Source: a virus | IMG/VR virus record: IMGVR_UViG_3300046009_001560 | Location: 1-21,138 of that record | Strand: one strand, 5' to 3' | Length of the DNA stretch: 21,138 nt | Shown here: in pieces, positions 1-5,738 of the stretch | How the letters are laid out: every line of letters begins with the position of its first letter | Numbering within the stretch: the stretch's first letter is position 1 | Notes under the pieces: generated by a model | Databases searched by the model: none | The model's input: only the letters and a program-made list of their open reading frames with translations | What the model was told of the DNA's origin: nothing | Translations under genes and position numbers: made by a program

Positions 1-439
1 TGTCCTTGACGACTTCGCCGATGGCTTTCTCCATCTGAGCGACGGTGCAGCGCTCGAGCTGCGCGTCATGCAGTTCCATGACGGTGTTGGCCGCGTTCAA
101 CTCGGCCCCAGTGAACACGAAGCGGTCGCCCAAGCTGATGCCCCGCTTGCACATTGACAGCAGCGCGTCCTGCCCTGCCTTGATTTCCTGCGACCAGTCG
201 CGGCCAAGGGCCGGATCGACCCGCGCCAGCGCCTCTGTGATGTTGAACGCCTCGATGAGCACGTCCATGTCCTTGCGGGTGGCTGTGCCCTCCACCACGC
301 AGCGCATGGCCAGGTGGTTCTTGATCCGCACGTTGCCCATGACCTCGGTGGCGGTCAGGACGGGCCGAAGCCCGGAGATCACCCAGTTCAGCGGATCAGG
401 CAGCTGCGCCTTTGGGCGGTACTTGCTGCGCTTACGCAT
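1..439 (-). CDS. Conserved phage protein, 3' end cut by window edge
   Basis: Read on the minus strand from ATG at 439, the frame stays open to base 1, giving at least 146 residues with no stop, so the gene runs out of the window. It begins MRKRSKYRPKAQLPDPLNWV and includes a basic N-terminus, then RFVFTGAELNAANTVMELHDAQL. This resembles a small uncharacterised protein often met in Burkholderiales phages and prophages; that is recalled resemblance, not a search result. No catalytic motif or membrane segment is visible. Its start overlaps the stop of the preceding HTH-type gene by 8 bases, so it is probably translated by coupling as the last visible gene of the leftward operon. Function unknown. 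Confidence 0.72.
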   Translation of the reverse strand, partial: MRKRSKYRPKAQLPDPLNWVISGLRPVLTATEVMGNVRIKNHLAMRCVVEGTATRKDMDVLIEAFNITEALARVDPALGRDWSQEIKAGQDALLSMCKRGISLGDRFVFTGAELNAANTVMELHDAQLERCTVAQMEKAIGEVVKD

Positions 440-788
440 GGTCGGGCCTTGGGCAGTTGGGTGGGGCTGGATGCAGGCAGTAAACAGCAGCCCACTGACC
501 TCGGTGCGGGCCTGTCCATCGGTCGATGTAAACGTCTGGCATAGACTCAACCGTGTTGCGCAGCGTGTCCTCTCGGACGCCTGTTTCCTTGTGCAACTCC
601 GCCAGCGTCATGCCGTCAGGAGAATGGAGCAATATGACGCGGATTGCAGGAGCGTGTAAGGGCTTCATGAAATATCTGTAGGCGTTGATTGCAATTTTTA
701 GATCGTCTTGCAGTTGTAAAATTTCCAAACTTGCTTCTTTTGCAAATCGAGCAAGGTTCTTGGCCTCCCAAGATCGAAAATCAGTCAT
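432..788 (-). CDS. Small phage protein with C-terminal winged-helix-like segment
   Basis: This 118-residue protein starts MTDFRSWEAKN at ATG 788, preceded by GGAAAG 9 bases upstream. An in-frame TTG at 812 would add 8 residues but has poorer spacing. The N-terminal half is helical and charged. The C-terminal half has a helix-turn-helix pattern (LAELHKETGVREDTLRNTVE, about residues 61-80) followed by VYIDRW, which looks like the strand of a winged helix. It is therefore probably DNA-binding, perhaps a regulator, but no target is evident. Its stop overlaps the next gene by 8 bases and its start overlaps the stop of a 13-codon reading frame. Confidence 0.7.
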   Translation of the reverse strand: MTDFRSWEAKNLARFAKEASLEILQLQDDLKIAINAYRYFMKPLHAPAIRVILLHSPDGMTLAELHKETGVREDTLRNTVESMPDVYIDRWTGPHRGQWAAVYCLHPAPPNCPRPDHA

Positions 789-822
789 GTGATTTGGCTT
801 TCCATTGGTCAATTCGTTTCAT
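781..822 (-). CDS. Possible 13-residue coupled micro-ORF
   Basis: ATG 822 overlaps the stop of the zinc-ribbon gene as ATGA, follows an AAGGG Shine-Dalgarno-like stretch, and encodes MKRIDQWKAKSHD before a stop that overlaps the start of the next gene by 8 bases. It fills the gap between its neighbours with the same overlap pattern seen at real gene junctions in this operon. It may only carry ribosomes from one gene to the next. A chance reading frame of this length is quite possible. Confidence 0.25.
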   Translation of the reverse strand: MKRIDQWKAKSHD

Positions 823-926
823 TTGTTTCCCTTCAGCAATGCAAAGATCGACTTGTGACAGCGAGTGCATCGGTAGTGGTACTTGATGCCGCAGTTGGTT
901 AGCTGCCAGTTGTGTTTGCAGGTCAT
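819..926 (-). CDS. Tiny zinc-ribbon protein (35 aa)
   Basis: This 35-residue protein starts MTCKHNWQLTNCGIKYHYRC. It has cysteines at 3, 12, 20 and 23, with a CTRCH knuckle near the end, so it probably binds one zinc ion. AAGGAG lies 8 bases before ATG 926, and the start overlaps the previous stop as ATGA (923-926), which strongly supports it as a real gene despite its length. Zinc ribbons this small in phages usually bind nucleic acid or a host protein, but no specific role can be assigned. Confidence 0.72.
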   Translation of the reverse strand: MTCKHNWQLTNCGIKYHYRCTRCHKSIFALLKGNK

Positions 927-1138
927 GTGTTGCTCCTTGCTCGGATGTTTCGTGAGATGTACCCACCAACGTCATCTTGCCGCTTGCTCCACACGTCAGC
1001 CACTTTCGCACACGCCTCACGCTCTTGCTCGACTGCGGCCTCTACCAAGCGCCTTAGTTCAGGCGACACATAGGGCTGGCCCATAAAAACCAGCATCGGA
1101 TAGCCAACGGAACTGGCCAGCTCGGTGATGCTTTTCAT
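923..1138 (-). CDS. Small conserved phage protein (71 aa)
   Basis: The chosen start is ATG 1138 (MKSITELASSVGYPMLVFMG), which has a good AAGGAG 9 bases upstream. A longer frame reaching 1189 would overlap the upstream gene and lacks a site. The middle carries VEAAVEQEREACAKVADVW, a helical stretch common to small phage proteins of unknown function. There are no membrane segments and no catalytic motif. It lies 4 bases after the stop of the 234-residue gene and its own stop overlaps the next start as ATGA. Confidence 0.75.
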   Translation of the reverse strand: MKSITELASSVGYPMLVFMGQPYVSPELRRLVEAAVEQEREACAKVADVWSKRQDDVGGYISRNIRARSNT

Positions 1139-1142
1139 GCGC

Positions 1143-1847
1143 TTACTCCTTAATTGCGTAATCGTGAAATACCGTGCCCTTGCTTGCATCTCCTACTTTG
1201 CAAGATTTAACCCAGACATTTTTACCGGTTGACAGCCTTCTTAAATGGCCTCTGCGCTCGTGCAGTCGGGGCGATGCGTGTGTGCCGCCTTTGGGTTCTT
1301 GGCGAGGCTTAGATGGCTCAATCCACACAGTTGTCCAATCGTAGGTAGGCATCTTTTTTTGTTGCACCTTGCGGCGGTTAGTGAAGGTGTCCCGCACCGA
1401 TGGGATGTAGGCTTCAATACGCTGATTCATAGCGCTGTACCAAGCCCCAATTTGCGCCAACATGATTTCTGCCAGTTCTTTATCAACCGGCTCATCATCA
1501 CTGACTGCGCCGTATCGGATATTGTCATCCTCAATAAAGTAAAACATTGCAGGGATTGGGCGCAGCCTTGTCCCGGTTGGCCCTTTCCACATTGACACCG
1601 TGATGCCTTCATCTGGGTCAGTACCAGCCACCAGCATCAAAACTTCATAGCTTGGGTGACTGCGTGTCTTGCCTTGCCAAGTAACAAAGCATTTGTCAAA
1701 TGGTGGACGATGCGTCATCACGAAATCAAGATTGGCTTTTTGTTGATCTGAAAATGCGCCGGTTAAATCAAACCATTTAATGTCAACAATGTCTATGCCT
1801 GCCTCAGTCATAAGCCGCATGGAGTCACGGACTAATTTTGTTGTCAT
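1143..1847 (-). CDS. Conserved phage protein of unknown function (234 aa)
   Basis: Start is ATG 1847 (MTTKLVRDSMRLMTEAGIDI), with GGAGGAG upstream and an ATGA overlap with the stop of a tiny membrane-protein gene. An in-frame extension to 1994 would cover two other genes and is rejected. The C-terminal end has a conserved-looking basic block (SPRLHERRGHLRRLSTGKNV) followed by VWVKSCKVGD and HDY, a pattern I recall from uncharacterised phage proteins of Burkholderiales and Xanthomonadales. The histidine/arginine-rich block suggests nucleic-acid binding, but that is inference. No signal peptide or membrane segment is present. It is the largest gene of the second leftward block. Confidence 0.8.
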   Translation of the reverse strand: MTTKLVRDSMRLMTEAGIDIVDIKWFDLTGAFSDQQKANLDFVMTHRPPFDKCFVTWQGKTRSHPSYEVLMLVAGTDPDEGITVSMWKGPTGTRLRPIPAMFYFIEDDNIRYGAVSDDEPVDKELAEIMLAQIGAWYSAMNQRIEAYIPSVRDTFTNRRKVQQKKMPTYDWTTVWIEPSKPRQEPKGGTHASPRLHERRGHLRRLSTGKNVWVKSCKVGDASKGTVFHDYAIKE

Positions 1848-1921
1848 TTCTTGCTCCTCCAAAACGCCCAGACATACACGGCTGTGTGAGCAATGCCGAT
1901 AAGCCACATCCACCAAGTCAT
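1844..1921 (-). CDS. Tiny single-pass membrane protein (25 aa)
   Basis: ATG 1921 opens a 25-residue frame starting MTWWMWLIGIAHTAVYVWAF and ending in a basic RSKK tail. It is almost entirely one tryptophan-rich hydrophobic helix, so an inner-membrane location is expected, with the basic end probably cytoplasmic. AAGGAG lies 8 bases upstream. Both ends overlap neighbours as ATGA (1918-1921 and 1844-1847). Tight coupling plus a clean transmembrane pattern make a real gene likely. It might modify the host membrane or superinfection, but nothing in the sequence shows which. Confidence 0.62.
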   Translation of the reverse strand: MTWWMWLIGIAHTAVYVWAFWRSKK

Positions 1922-2133
1922 TGGTTGCGCTCCTTGATCTTGTTTTCGGTCGCTCTTGGCTCGCGAATACAGGCGTCTTCGTACTCCAGCACATCTTGCA
2001 TCCTGTAACGAATCAAGCCGCCAATCTTTAAATATCGACAACCCTGCTTGAGCGATCTGTCTCGCTCCAGTGTCGCCTCACTGATCTTCCATCGGAATGC
2101 CAGCTCCTCTTGTGTCATCAGTTGCTCGCTCAT
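1918..2133 (-). CDS. Excisionase/AlpA-like HTH protein (71 aa)
   Basis: The protein begins MSEQLMTQEELAFRWKISEA. It has the classic MerR/excisionase-like layout: a helix-turn-helix (TQEELAFRWKISEATLERDR, about residues 7-26), then a wing with YLKIGGLIRYRMQDVLEYE, near the usual K-x-G-x-x-x-R-Y-x-x-x-D-V pattern of helix_turn_helix_17 proteins. It probably binds DNA as a small regulator or recombination-directionality factor. No integrase is in view, so the second role cannot be supported here. GAGGAG precedes ATG 2133, and the start overlaps the upstream zinc-ribbon gene. Confidence 0.82.
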   Translation of the reverse strand: MSEQLMTQEELAFRWKISEATLERDRSLKQGCRYLKIGGLIRYRMQDVLEYEDACIREPRATENKIKERNQ

Positions 2134-2252
2134 TGTGGCTTCTCCTCGTCATCAAACGCCATGTCTGGGTGCGGCACGTTGTCATGCACCACCACACCAT
2201 CAACGGCCAGTAGGAATCTGCCGCAAACCACACAGTAGTAACCGTCATCCAT
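2130..2252 (-). CDS. Tiny acidic zinc-knuckle protein (40 aa)
   Basis: The frame from ATG 2252 encodes 40 residues beginning MDDGYYCVVCGRFLLAVDG. It has one CVVC knuckle, two later histidines (VVHDNVPH) that could complete a zinc site, and an acidic tail. AAGGAG lies 8 bases upstream. The stop overlaps the next start as ATGA and the start overlaps the previous stop by 8 bases. The CxxCGRFL...VHD..PHP arrangement recalls small uncharacterised phage proteins of Burkholderiales. Function unknown; nucleic-acid or protein binding is likely. Confidence 0.72.
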   Translation of the reverse strand: MDDGYYCVVCGRFLLAVDGVVVHDNVPHPDMAFDDEEKPQ

Positions 2253-2604
2253 TGTTCTTCTCCTTGAGTCTGGCTTCGATGGCTCGGGCAAGGTTGTAAA
2301 TCCCGCTCACCTCATAACTCTCAGGCTGGTAGTGCAAGTGCTCATTGGCGAGTGGGTACACATCCTCATCCGTCAGCCCAACCCATGTGCGCTGTGCTGG
2401 TGGGGATGTGTAGAGGGGAGTAACCGTATGCCCTTGCTCTTGCAAAGTCTCCCAATCAATTTCTTCCGGGTAGTACAAATCACCGTCTACTAGAAACGCC
2501 ACAGGCTCCTGCTGTGCTGGCTGCTCTGCATCGCGGCAATCAGGCAAATCTGGGCATGGGTAGCTGCATTTTGGATACTTGCAATGTGCTTCTTTGCTCA
2601 TCAT
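2245..2604 (-). CDS. Phage protein with cysteine-rich head and conserved PLYTSP segment (119 aa)
   Basis: ATG 2604 (MMSKEAHCKYPKCSYPCPDL) overlaps the upstream stop as ATGA; ATG 2601, one codon later, is equally possible. The first 25 residues hold five cysteines (HCKYPKCSYPCPDLPDC), which could bind metal. The middle has EPVAFLVDGDLYYPEEIDW and VTPLYTSPPAQRTWVGLTDE, a block I recognise from many short phage proteins of unknown function in Burkholderiales and enterobacterial prophages. The C-terminal part is helical (IYNLARAIEARLKEKNNG). There is no enzyme motif. The gene sits in the string of small accessory genes. Confidence 0.78.
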   Translation of the reverse strand: MMSKEAHCKYPKCSYPCPDLPDCRDAEQPAQQEPVAFLVDGDLYYPEEIDWETLQEQGHTVTPLYTSPPAQRTWVGLTDEDVYPLANEHLHYQPESYEVSGIYNLARAIEARLKEKNNG

Positions 2605-2855
2605 GCCCCCCTTGTGCCCCAATCGGGCATTGTTTCTTTTGAGGCCAATGCCTCCAACTTGACGTTCAGATCATCCAACTCTTGCACGCCAAAGCTGCGG
2701 CTGCAATAGTTGGACCAAAACCATGTGGCTTCTTCCCACAAGCAGTCTTTGAACAGCCTGTCCCGAACAAAACATCCGGGGCTGCTGGGCATGTATAGCT
2801 TCAGCGGATTGTCAATCTCGGCCTGCATTGCTGATGCGATGGCGGTGTAGTTCAT
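2601..2855 (-). CDS. Hypothetical phage protein (84 aa)
   Basis: The chosen start is ATG 2855 (MNYTAIASAMQAEIDNPLKL), which overlaps the stop of the 31-residue membrane-protein gene as ATGA. The frame could extend upstream to 2879, but that would overlap further and lacks a ribosome site. The protein is mixed helical with several aromatics (CLWEEATWFWSNYCSRSFG) and three cysteines, and shows no motif I recognise. Its stop overlaps the next start as ATGA. The coupled position is the main support. Confidence 0.68.
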   Translation of the reverse strand: MNYTAIASAMQAEIDNPLKLYMPSSPGCFVRDRLFKDCLWEEATWFWSNYCSRSFGVQELDDLNVKLEALASKETMPDWGTRGA

Positions 2856-2947
2856 GCTGACCACCCGTAAAACAGGCAAGCTGCCAAGCCAACGCCAATG
2901 GCGATGACTGTGAGGTAGTCGAGGAGGGTTTCAGTGTGTTGTTTCAT
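2852..2947 (-). CDS. Tiny single-pass membrane protein (31 aa)
   Basis: ATG 2947 opens a 31-residue frame: a polar start (MKQHTETLLDYL) then one hydrophobic helix (TVIAIGVGLAACLFYGWSA). AAGGA sits 8 bases upstream and the stop overlaps the next gene as ATGA. It should sit in the inner membrane with its N-terminus inside. It is the second tiny membrane protein of this block. No function can be read from it. Confidence 0.6.
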   Translation of the reverse strand: MKQHTETLLDYLTVIAIGVGLAACLFYGWSA

Positions 2948-2962
2948 GGTGGAGTCCTTGAT

Positions 2963-2977
2963 GGGGCCAGTGGCCCC
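2963..2977. repeat. Perfect GGGGCCA/TGGCCCC hairpin between two genes
   Basis: GGGGCCA and TGGCCCC are separated by one base, so a 6-bp stem with a 3-base loop can form on either strand. It lies in the 39-base gap between the 78-residue gene (stop 2987-2989) and the 31-residue membrane gene. On the minus strand it falls between the stop codon and the next Shine-Dalgarno and has no U-run, so it may slow decay or modulate the next gene. On the plus strand a T5 run follows after 6 bases, a poor terminator. Confidence 0.5.
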
Positions 2978-2986
2978 GGTTGGTTT

Positions 2987-3223
2987 TTATGCGTCCAGAC
3001 GCGCTGGCAAAGGCTTGTAAACCGCCTTGGCTTCCAAGGTGAAGTACGCCTTCACCAAAATGTTGTTGTGGTTCATCACACGACCTGCAAAAGCGTTGCC
3101 GCGCTTGCAAACGCGCTCCATCTGGCGGCGCAGCTCTGGCTCAAGGTAAGCAGCAATTACGTAGCCATTGTTGGCCAATGCCAATTCGTTGTGTGCGTCT
3201 GCGAGGGTTTTCAGTGTTGCCAT
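2987..3223 (-). CDS. Hypothetical phage protein, first gene of the second leftward block (78 aa)
   Basis: Start ATG 3223 (MATLKTLADAHNELALANNG) has GGAG 9 bases upstream and is the first start after the promoter at 3260-3268. The protein is helical and basic in its second half (LEPELRRQMERVCKRGNAFA, then HNNILVKAYFTLEAKAVYKP). No known motif or membrane segment is evident. A GGGGCC hairpin follows the stop, separating it from the genes downstream. Confidence 0.75.
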   Translation of the reverse strand: MATLKTLADAHNELALANNGYVIAAYLEPELRRQMERVCKRGNAFAGRVMNHNNILVKAYFTLEAKAVYKPLPARLDA

Positions 3224-3252
3224 GTCGGTTACTCCGGTTTGGTTTGTTGCGA

Positions 3253-3293
3253 TGACTGAATCATAACATTACTTCCCACAATTCCACACAATT
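3253..3293 (-). promoter_or_regulatory. Extended -10 promoter with tandem AATTGTG repeats
   Basis: On the minus strand, TGTTATGAT (3268 to 3260) matches the extended -10 form TGnTATAAT with one mismatch. The start point would be near 3253, giving a 5' leader of about 30 bases before ATG 3223. Two direct repeats of AATTGTG (3293-3287 and 3283-3277), 10 bp apart, cover the -35 area. They are one helical turn apart, the spacing expected for tandem ribbon-helix-helix dimers. The neighbouring RHH gene ends only 24 bp away, so autoregulation or control of the next block is plausible. Confidence 0.55.
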
Positions 3294-3299
3294 ATTTTA

Positions 3300-3314
3300 T
3301 AGGGACAAACCCTA
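3300..3314 (-). terminator. Weak terminator-like hairpin after the RHH gene
   Basis: TAGGG and CCCTA pair perfectly around a 5-base loop just past the stop of the RHH gene. On the minus strand it is followed by an AT-rich TAAAATAATT rather than a U-run. It may be a weak or partial terminator separating the recombination block from the small-gene block, whose own promoter lies immediately downstream. Confidence 0.35.
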
Positions 3315-3316
3315 AG

Positions 3317-3469
3317 TCACTTCTTTTCTTTTGCCAGACCCTGTTTGATGTAGTGCAGCACCTGTGCGGCCAGTGTTCTGGTGTGGCGCTCGGCATGTTT
3401 GCGGACCTCCAGCTCCACATCAGCAGGCAGGCGAATGGTCATGTACTTGTCTTTGATTTGCTCGGTCAT
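3317..3469 (-). CDS. Ribbon-helix-helix DNA-binding protein (50 aa)
   Basis: The 50-residue product starts MTEQIKDKYMTIRLPADVEL. It has the Arc/MetJ layout: a short beta strand YMTIRLP (9-15), helix A ADVELEVRKHAERH (16-29), a turn, and helix B RTLAAQVLHYIKQGLAK. Such proteins dimerise and insert the strand pair in the DNA major groove, usually repressing transcription. It is the last gene of the recombination block and overlaps the VRR-NUC stop as ATGA. Downstream lies the next promoter with tandem repeats, which it might bind. Confidence 0.85.
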   Translation of the reverse strand: MTEQIKDKYMTIRLPADVELEVRKHAERHTRTLAAQVLHYIKQGLAKEKK

Positions 3470-3822
3470 GGTGTTCCTTTGTGTTGGTTGAAAAAGGCAG
3501 TGATCTGCTCCTTGGCATCGTCAGCACCCTTGCACACTTTAGCACAATAACCCACTTCTTCCAGATACTTAATCCAATCCTTCTGATCGGCGCTCACTAC
3601 GCCACCTTTAATGCGCTTCATCTCAATCCAGAGTTTCCACGCAGGGATGAACAGATCAGGCACACCAGCGGATACCCCCTCAACCTTCAGCCTGGCGGCT
3701 GCTGCAAGGCTGCGCTGGCCCCCGTTGGGGATTGCAAAGATGCGAACGCCTCGGTGCGTCTGGCGGAACCAGCGCACCAGCTCGCGCTGCTCCTCATGTT
3801 CGGTTGGGATGCGATCAGTCAA
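3466..3822 (-). CDS. VRR-NUC domain nuclease
   Basis: This is a small stand-alone VRR-NUC protein of the PD-(D/E)XK superfamily, a phage Holliday-junction or branched-DNA nuclease type. From the TTG start (118 residues), the conserved PD is GVPDLF (D56), the E-x-K is WIEMKR (E67, K69), and QKDW (Q80) and GY follow. The N-terminus EHEEQRELVRWFRQ is also typical. TTG 3822 overlaps the upstream stop and has GAGGTG 5 bases before it. An in-frame ATG at 3852 would add 10 residues lying inside the upstream gene and has no clear site, so it is the second choice. It may resolve recombination or replication intermediates made by the Sak4/helicase module. Confidence 0.88.
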   Translation of the reverse strand: MTDRIPTEHEEQRELVRWFRQTHRGVRIFAIPNGGQRSLAAAARLKVEGVSAGVPDLFIPAWKLWIEMKRIKGGVVSADQKDWIKYLEEVGYCAKVCKGADDAKEQITAFFNQHKGTP

Positions 3823-4010
3823 AACGGCACCTCGCGTTCCCACTTGGGGCATTCGCCAATAGCCTGTGCAAACTCGGCAGGCGGTTGCATGAAAAACTCA
3901 ACGCATTGGCCATCGTTGCCGTAGTGCTCGCAGGTGTGGCAGCACTTGGGTGGCCCGGCGGCCAGCCACTGTTTGTAGGTTTTCACCATCTCAGGCTCGG
4001 CGTGTCTCAT
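3819..4010 (-). CDS. Small cysteine-rich protein (63 aa)
   Basis: The chosen start is ATG 4010 (MRHAEPEMVKTYKQWLAAGP), which has AAGGGG 5 bases upstream and overlaps the previous stop. A frame extending to 4106 would run over the preceding gene. Cysteines at CCHTCEHYGNDGQC and a further GECPKW form a likely zinc or iron-sulfur site. Proteins with this C-x-x-C...C...C-P-x-W pattern are frequent among small phage genes near recombination nucleases, without known function. Confidence 0.72.
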   Translation of the reverse strand: MRHAEPEMVKTYKQWLAAGPPKCCHTCEHYGNDGQCVEFFMQPPAEFAQAIGECPKWEREVPF

Positions 4011-4153
4011 TTCAGCCCCTTCTGCATTGCCTTGACCCAGCACCGGGCGCAGTGCCACTTCTCGCGCACCTCGATGCCGCCCCTCGGCTCCTTGGGCAGC
4101 TTGCACAAATCACACAGACGCAGCTTCTGCGCTTTCACCATTTCATCAATCAT
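4007..4153 (-). CDS. Tiny zinc-ribbon protein (48 aa)
   Basis: ATG 4153 (MIDEMVKAQKLRLCDLCKLP) has AAGGAG 8 bases upstream and overlaps the helicase stop by 8 bases. ATG 4141 is an internal alternative. Two knuckles, CDLC (14-17) and CARC (35-38), are separated by a basic stretch (KEPRGGIEVREKWH), a four-cysteine zinc ribbon. The stop overlaps the next start as ATGA. Probably nucleic-acid binding; the position right behind the helicase, which has its own zinc ribbon, hints at a shared process. Confidence 0.75.
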   Translation of the reverse strand: MIDEMVKAQKLRLCDLCKLPKEPRGGIEVREKWHCARCWVKAMQKGLK

Positions 4154-5738
4154 TCCACTTTCTCCTTGTTACCTTGAAAAATTTACCGTCCTTGCGAAAC
4201 TCAATCGTTGATGGCGGTGTGGCATTGTTCATGTTCTGCACCATCTCAATCATCGTTGGCACATTCAGGCCACCAGAAACAACCTGAGAGCGCTCCGCAA
4301 TTGTGATCAGCTTCTGCAAGGCCACCTGACCCGCATAGCCTTCGTGTGCGATGGGCAAATATTCGGTGATCGGGGCATCACTCAGGCTGCCGTAATACGT
4401 CACCGCCAGCATCTCTTTGCCTGATTGCTTGCTGATGTGCTTTCGCCAGGCCCAGCTGCTCACCTCCAGCTCTTGCCCCTCCAGCCCCATGATGTCGTCA
4501 TTGCGCAGTTGTAGCTTCTTGGCCTCCCTAACAGGGAAAGGATGGCCGCAGGCTGGGCACACCGTTGCCGAGATGTGGACCAGCTCATCGCAGTTCTCGC
4601 AGGCTTTCACTGGTGCCTCGCCATTACCATCGCCGCCCTTCTTGGGTGGCTGCACGTTGGTGATTGGGCCATGTGTGGCCACCACCCCGGCAAAGTCCAG
4701 CACAAGGCAGTGATCGGTATGGCTCTTTACCCTCATGCCGCGACCTGCCATCTGCACATAGAGGCTGGCGCTCATGGTTGGGCGCAGCATCACCACCAGA
4801 TCAATGTCGGGGTAATCAAAGCCAGTTGTCAGCACATTGGCGTTCGTGAGCGCTTGCAGCTTGCCAGCCTTAAAGTCGGCAATGATTTCATCGCGCTGCT
4901 TCTTTGGTGTGTCCCCAGTCACGCACGCAGCGGCTACCCCCTGCTGGCGCAGCGCCTTGGAAATGTGCTGGGCGTGCTGGACACCGGCGCAAAAGAACAG
5001 CCAAGCCTTGCGCTCGCCAGCCAAAGCCATGACCTCTTGCACCACGGCCTGATTCTTGTCATCGGTGTCCACCGCAGCCTGCAACTCGGATTCAATGAAC
5101 TCGCCGCCGCGCTTGTGAACGCCAGTCACATCCAGCTTGGCCTTGGTGACCTTAGATCGCAGCGTGGACAGGTAGCCCTTGTAGATCAACTCCTCGATGC
5201 TGATCGGCTCAATCAGGGCATCAAAGAGCGCAGGCTTGTCGGTGATCAGGCCATGCCCCAAGCGGTAAGGAGTGGCCGTTAAGCCCACCACCCTGATGGC
5301 CGGGTTGATGGCTGCAAGCTGTTCCAGTAGCGTGCGGTAGCCGCCCTCGTCCTTGTGGTTGACCAAGTGGCACTCGTCGATGATCACCAAGTCAATGTGG
5401 CCTAACTCACGCGCCTTGGTGCGCACCGACTGGATGCCAGCAAATGTGATCGGCTCGCCCAATTCTTTGCGGCCAATGCTGGCGCTGTAAATGCCCATCG
5501 GGGCACCGGGCCAATGCTGGCGCATCTTCTCGGCGTTCTGCTCGATCAGCTCCTTAACGTGTGTGAGCATCAAGACGCGGGTCTCAGGCCAGTTTTGCAA
5601 GGCGTCCTTGCACAGCGCAGCCACAATGTGCGACTTGCCAGAGCCTGTTGGTAGAACCAGGCAAGGATTTCCACGGCCACCAGCCTTAAACCAGGCATAG
5701 AGCTGGTCGATGGTGCGCTGTTGGTATTTACGCAGCAT
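4146..5738 (-). CDS. SF2 DEAD/DEAH-type helicase, RadD-like
   Basis: A 530-residue superfamily 2 helicase. Visible motifs are Walker A LPTGSGKS (29-36), motif Ia LTHVKEL, Walker B IIDECH (119-124, DECH in place of DEAH), motif III GLTATP (152-157), a second RecA lobe with TGFDYPDIDLVV, and motif VI QMAGRGMR (329-336). After the helicase core a CENC...CPAC zinc ribbon (380-397) and about 130 further residues follow. This order (helicase, zinc ribbon, tail) is that of Escherichia coli RadD/YejH-like proteins, which act in DNA repair and recombination. ATG 5738 overlaps the nuclease stop; the preceding in-frame TTG is less likely. It probably unwinds or remodels DNA together with the upstream PD-(D/E)XK nuclease. 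Confidence 0.93.
   Translation of the reverse strand: MLRKYQQRTIDQLYAWFKAGGRGNPCLVLPTGSGKSHIVAALCKDALQNWPETRVLMLTHVKELIEQNAEKMRQHWPGAPMGIYSASIGRKELGEPITFAGIQSVRTKARELGHIDLVIIDECHLVNHKDEGGYRTLLEQLAAINPAIRVVGLTATPYRLGHGLITDKPALFDALIEPISIEELIYKGYLSTLRSKVTKAKLDVTGVHKRGGEFIESELQAAVDTDDKNQAVVQEVMALAGERKAWLFFCAGVQHAQHISKALRQQGVAAACVTGDTPKKQRDEIIADFKAGKLQALTNANVLTTGFDYPDIDLVVMLRPTMSASLYVQMAGRGMRVKSHTDHCLVLDFAGVVATHGPITNVQPPKKGGDGNGEAPVKACENCDELVHISATVCPACGHPFPVREAKKLQLRNDDIMGLEGQELEVSSWAWRKHISKQSGKEMLAVTYYGSLSDAPITEYLPIAHEGYAGQVALQKLITIAERSQVVSGGLNVPTMIEMVQNMNNATPPSTIEFRKDGKFFKVTRRKWND

Noticed and set aside
45-659. A 204-codon plus-strand frame at the left edge
   Set aside because: The minus strand carries two coupled genes with protein-like sequence here; the plus frame is serine-rich shadow.
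883-1086. A 67-codon plus-strand frame
   Set aside because: It lies opposite coupled minus-strand genes and has no ribosome site.
4542-5282. A 246-codon plus-strand frame
   Set aside because: It is antisense to the helicase core and contains no recognisable motif.
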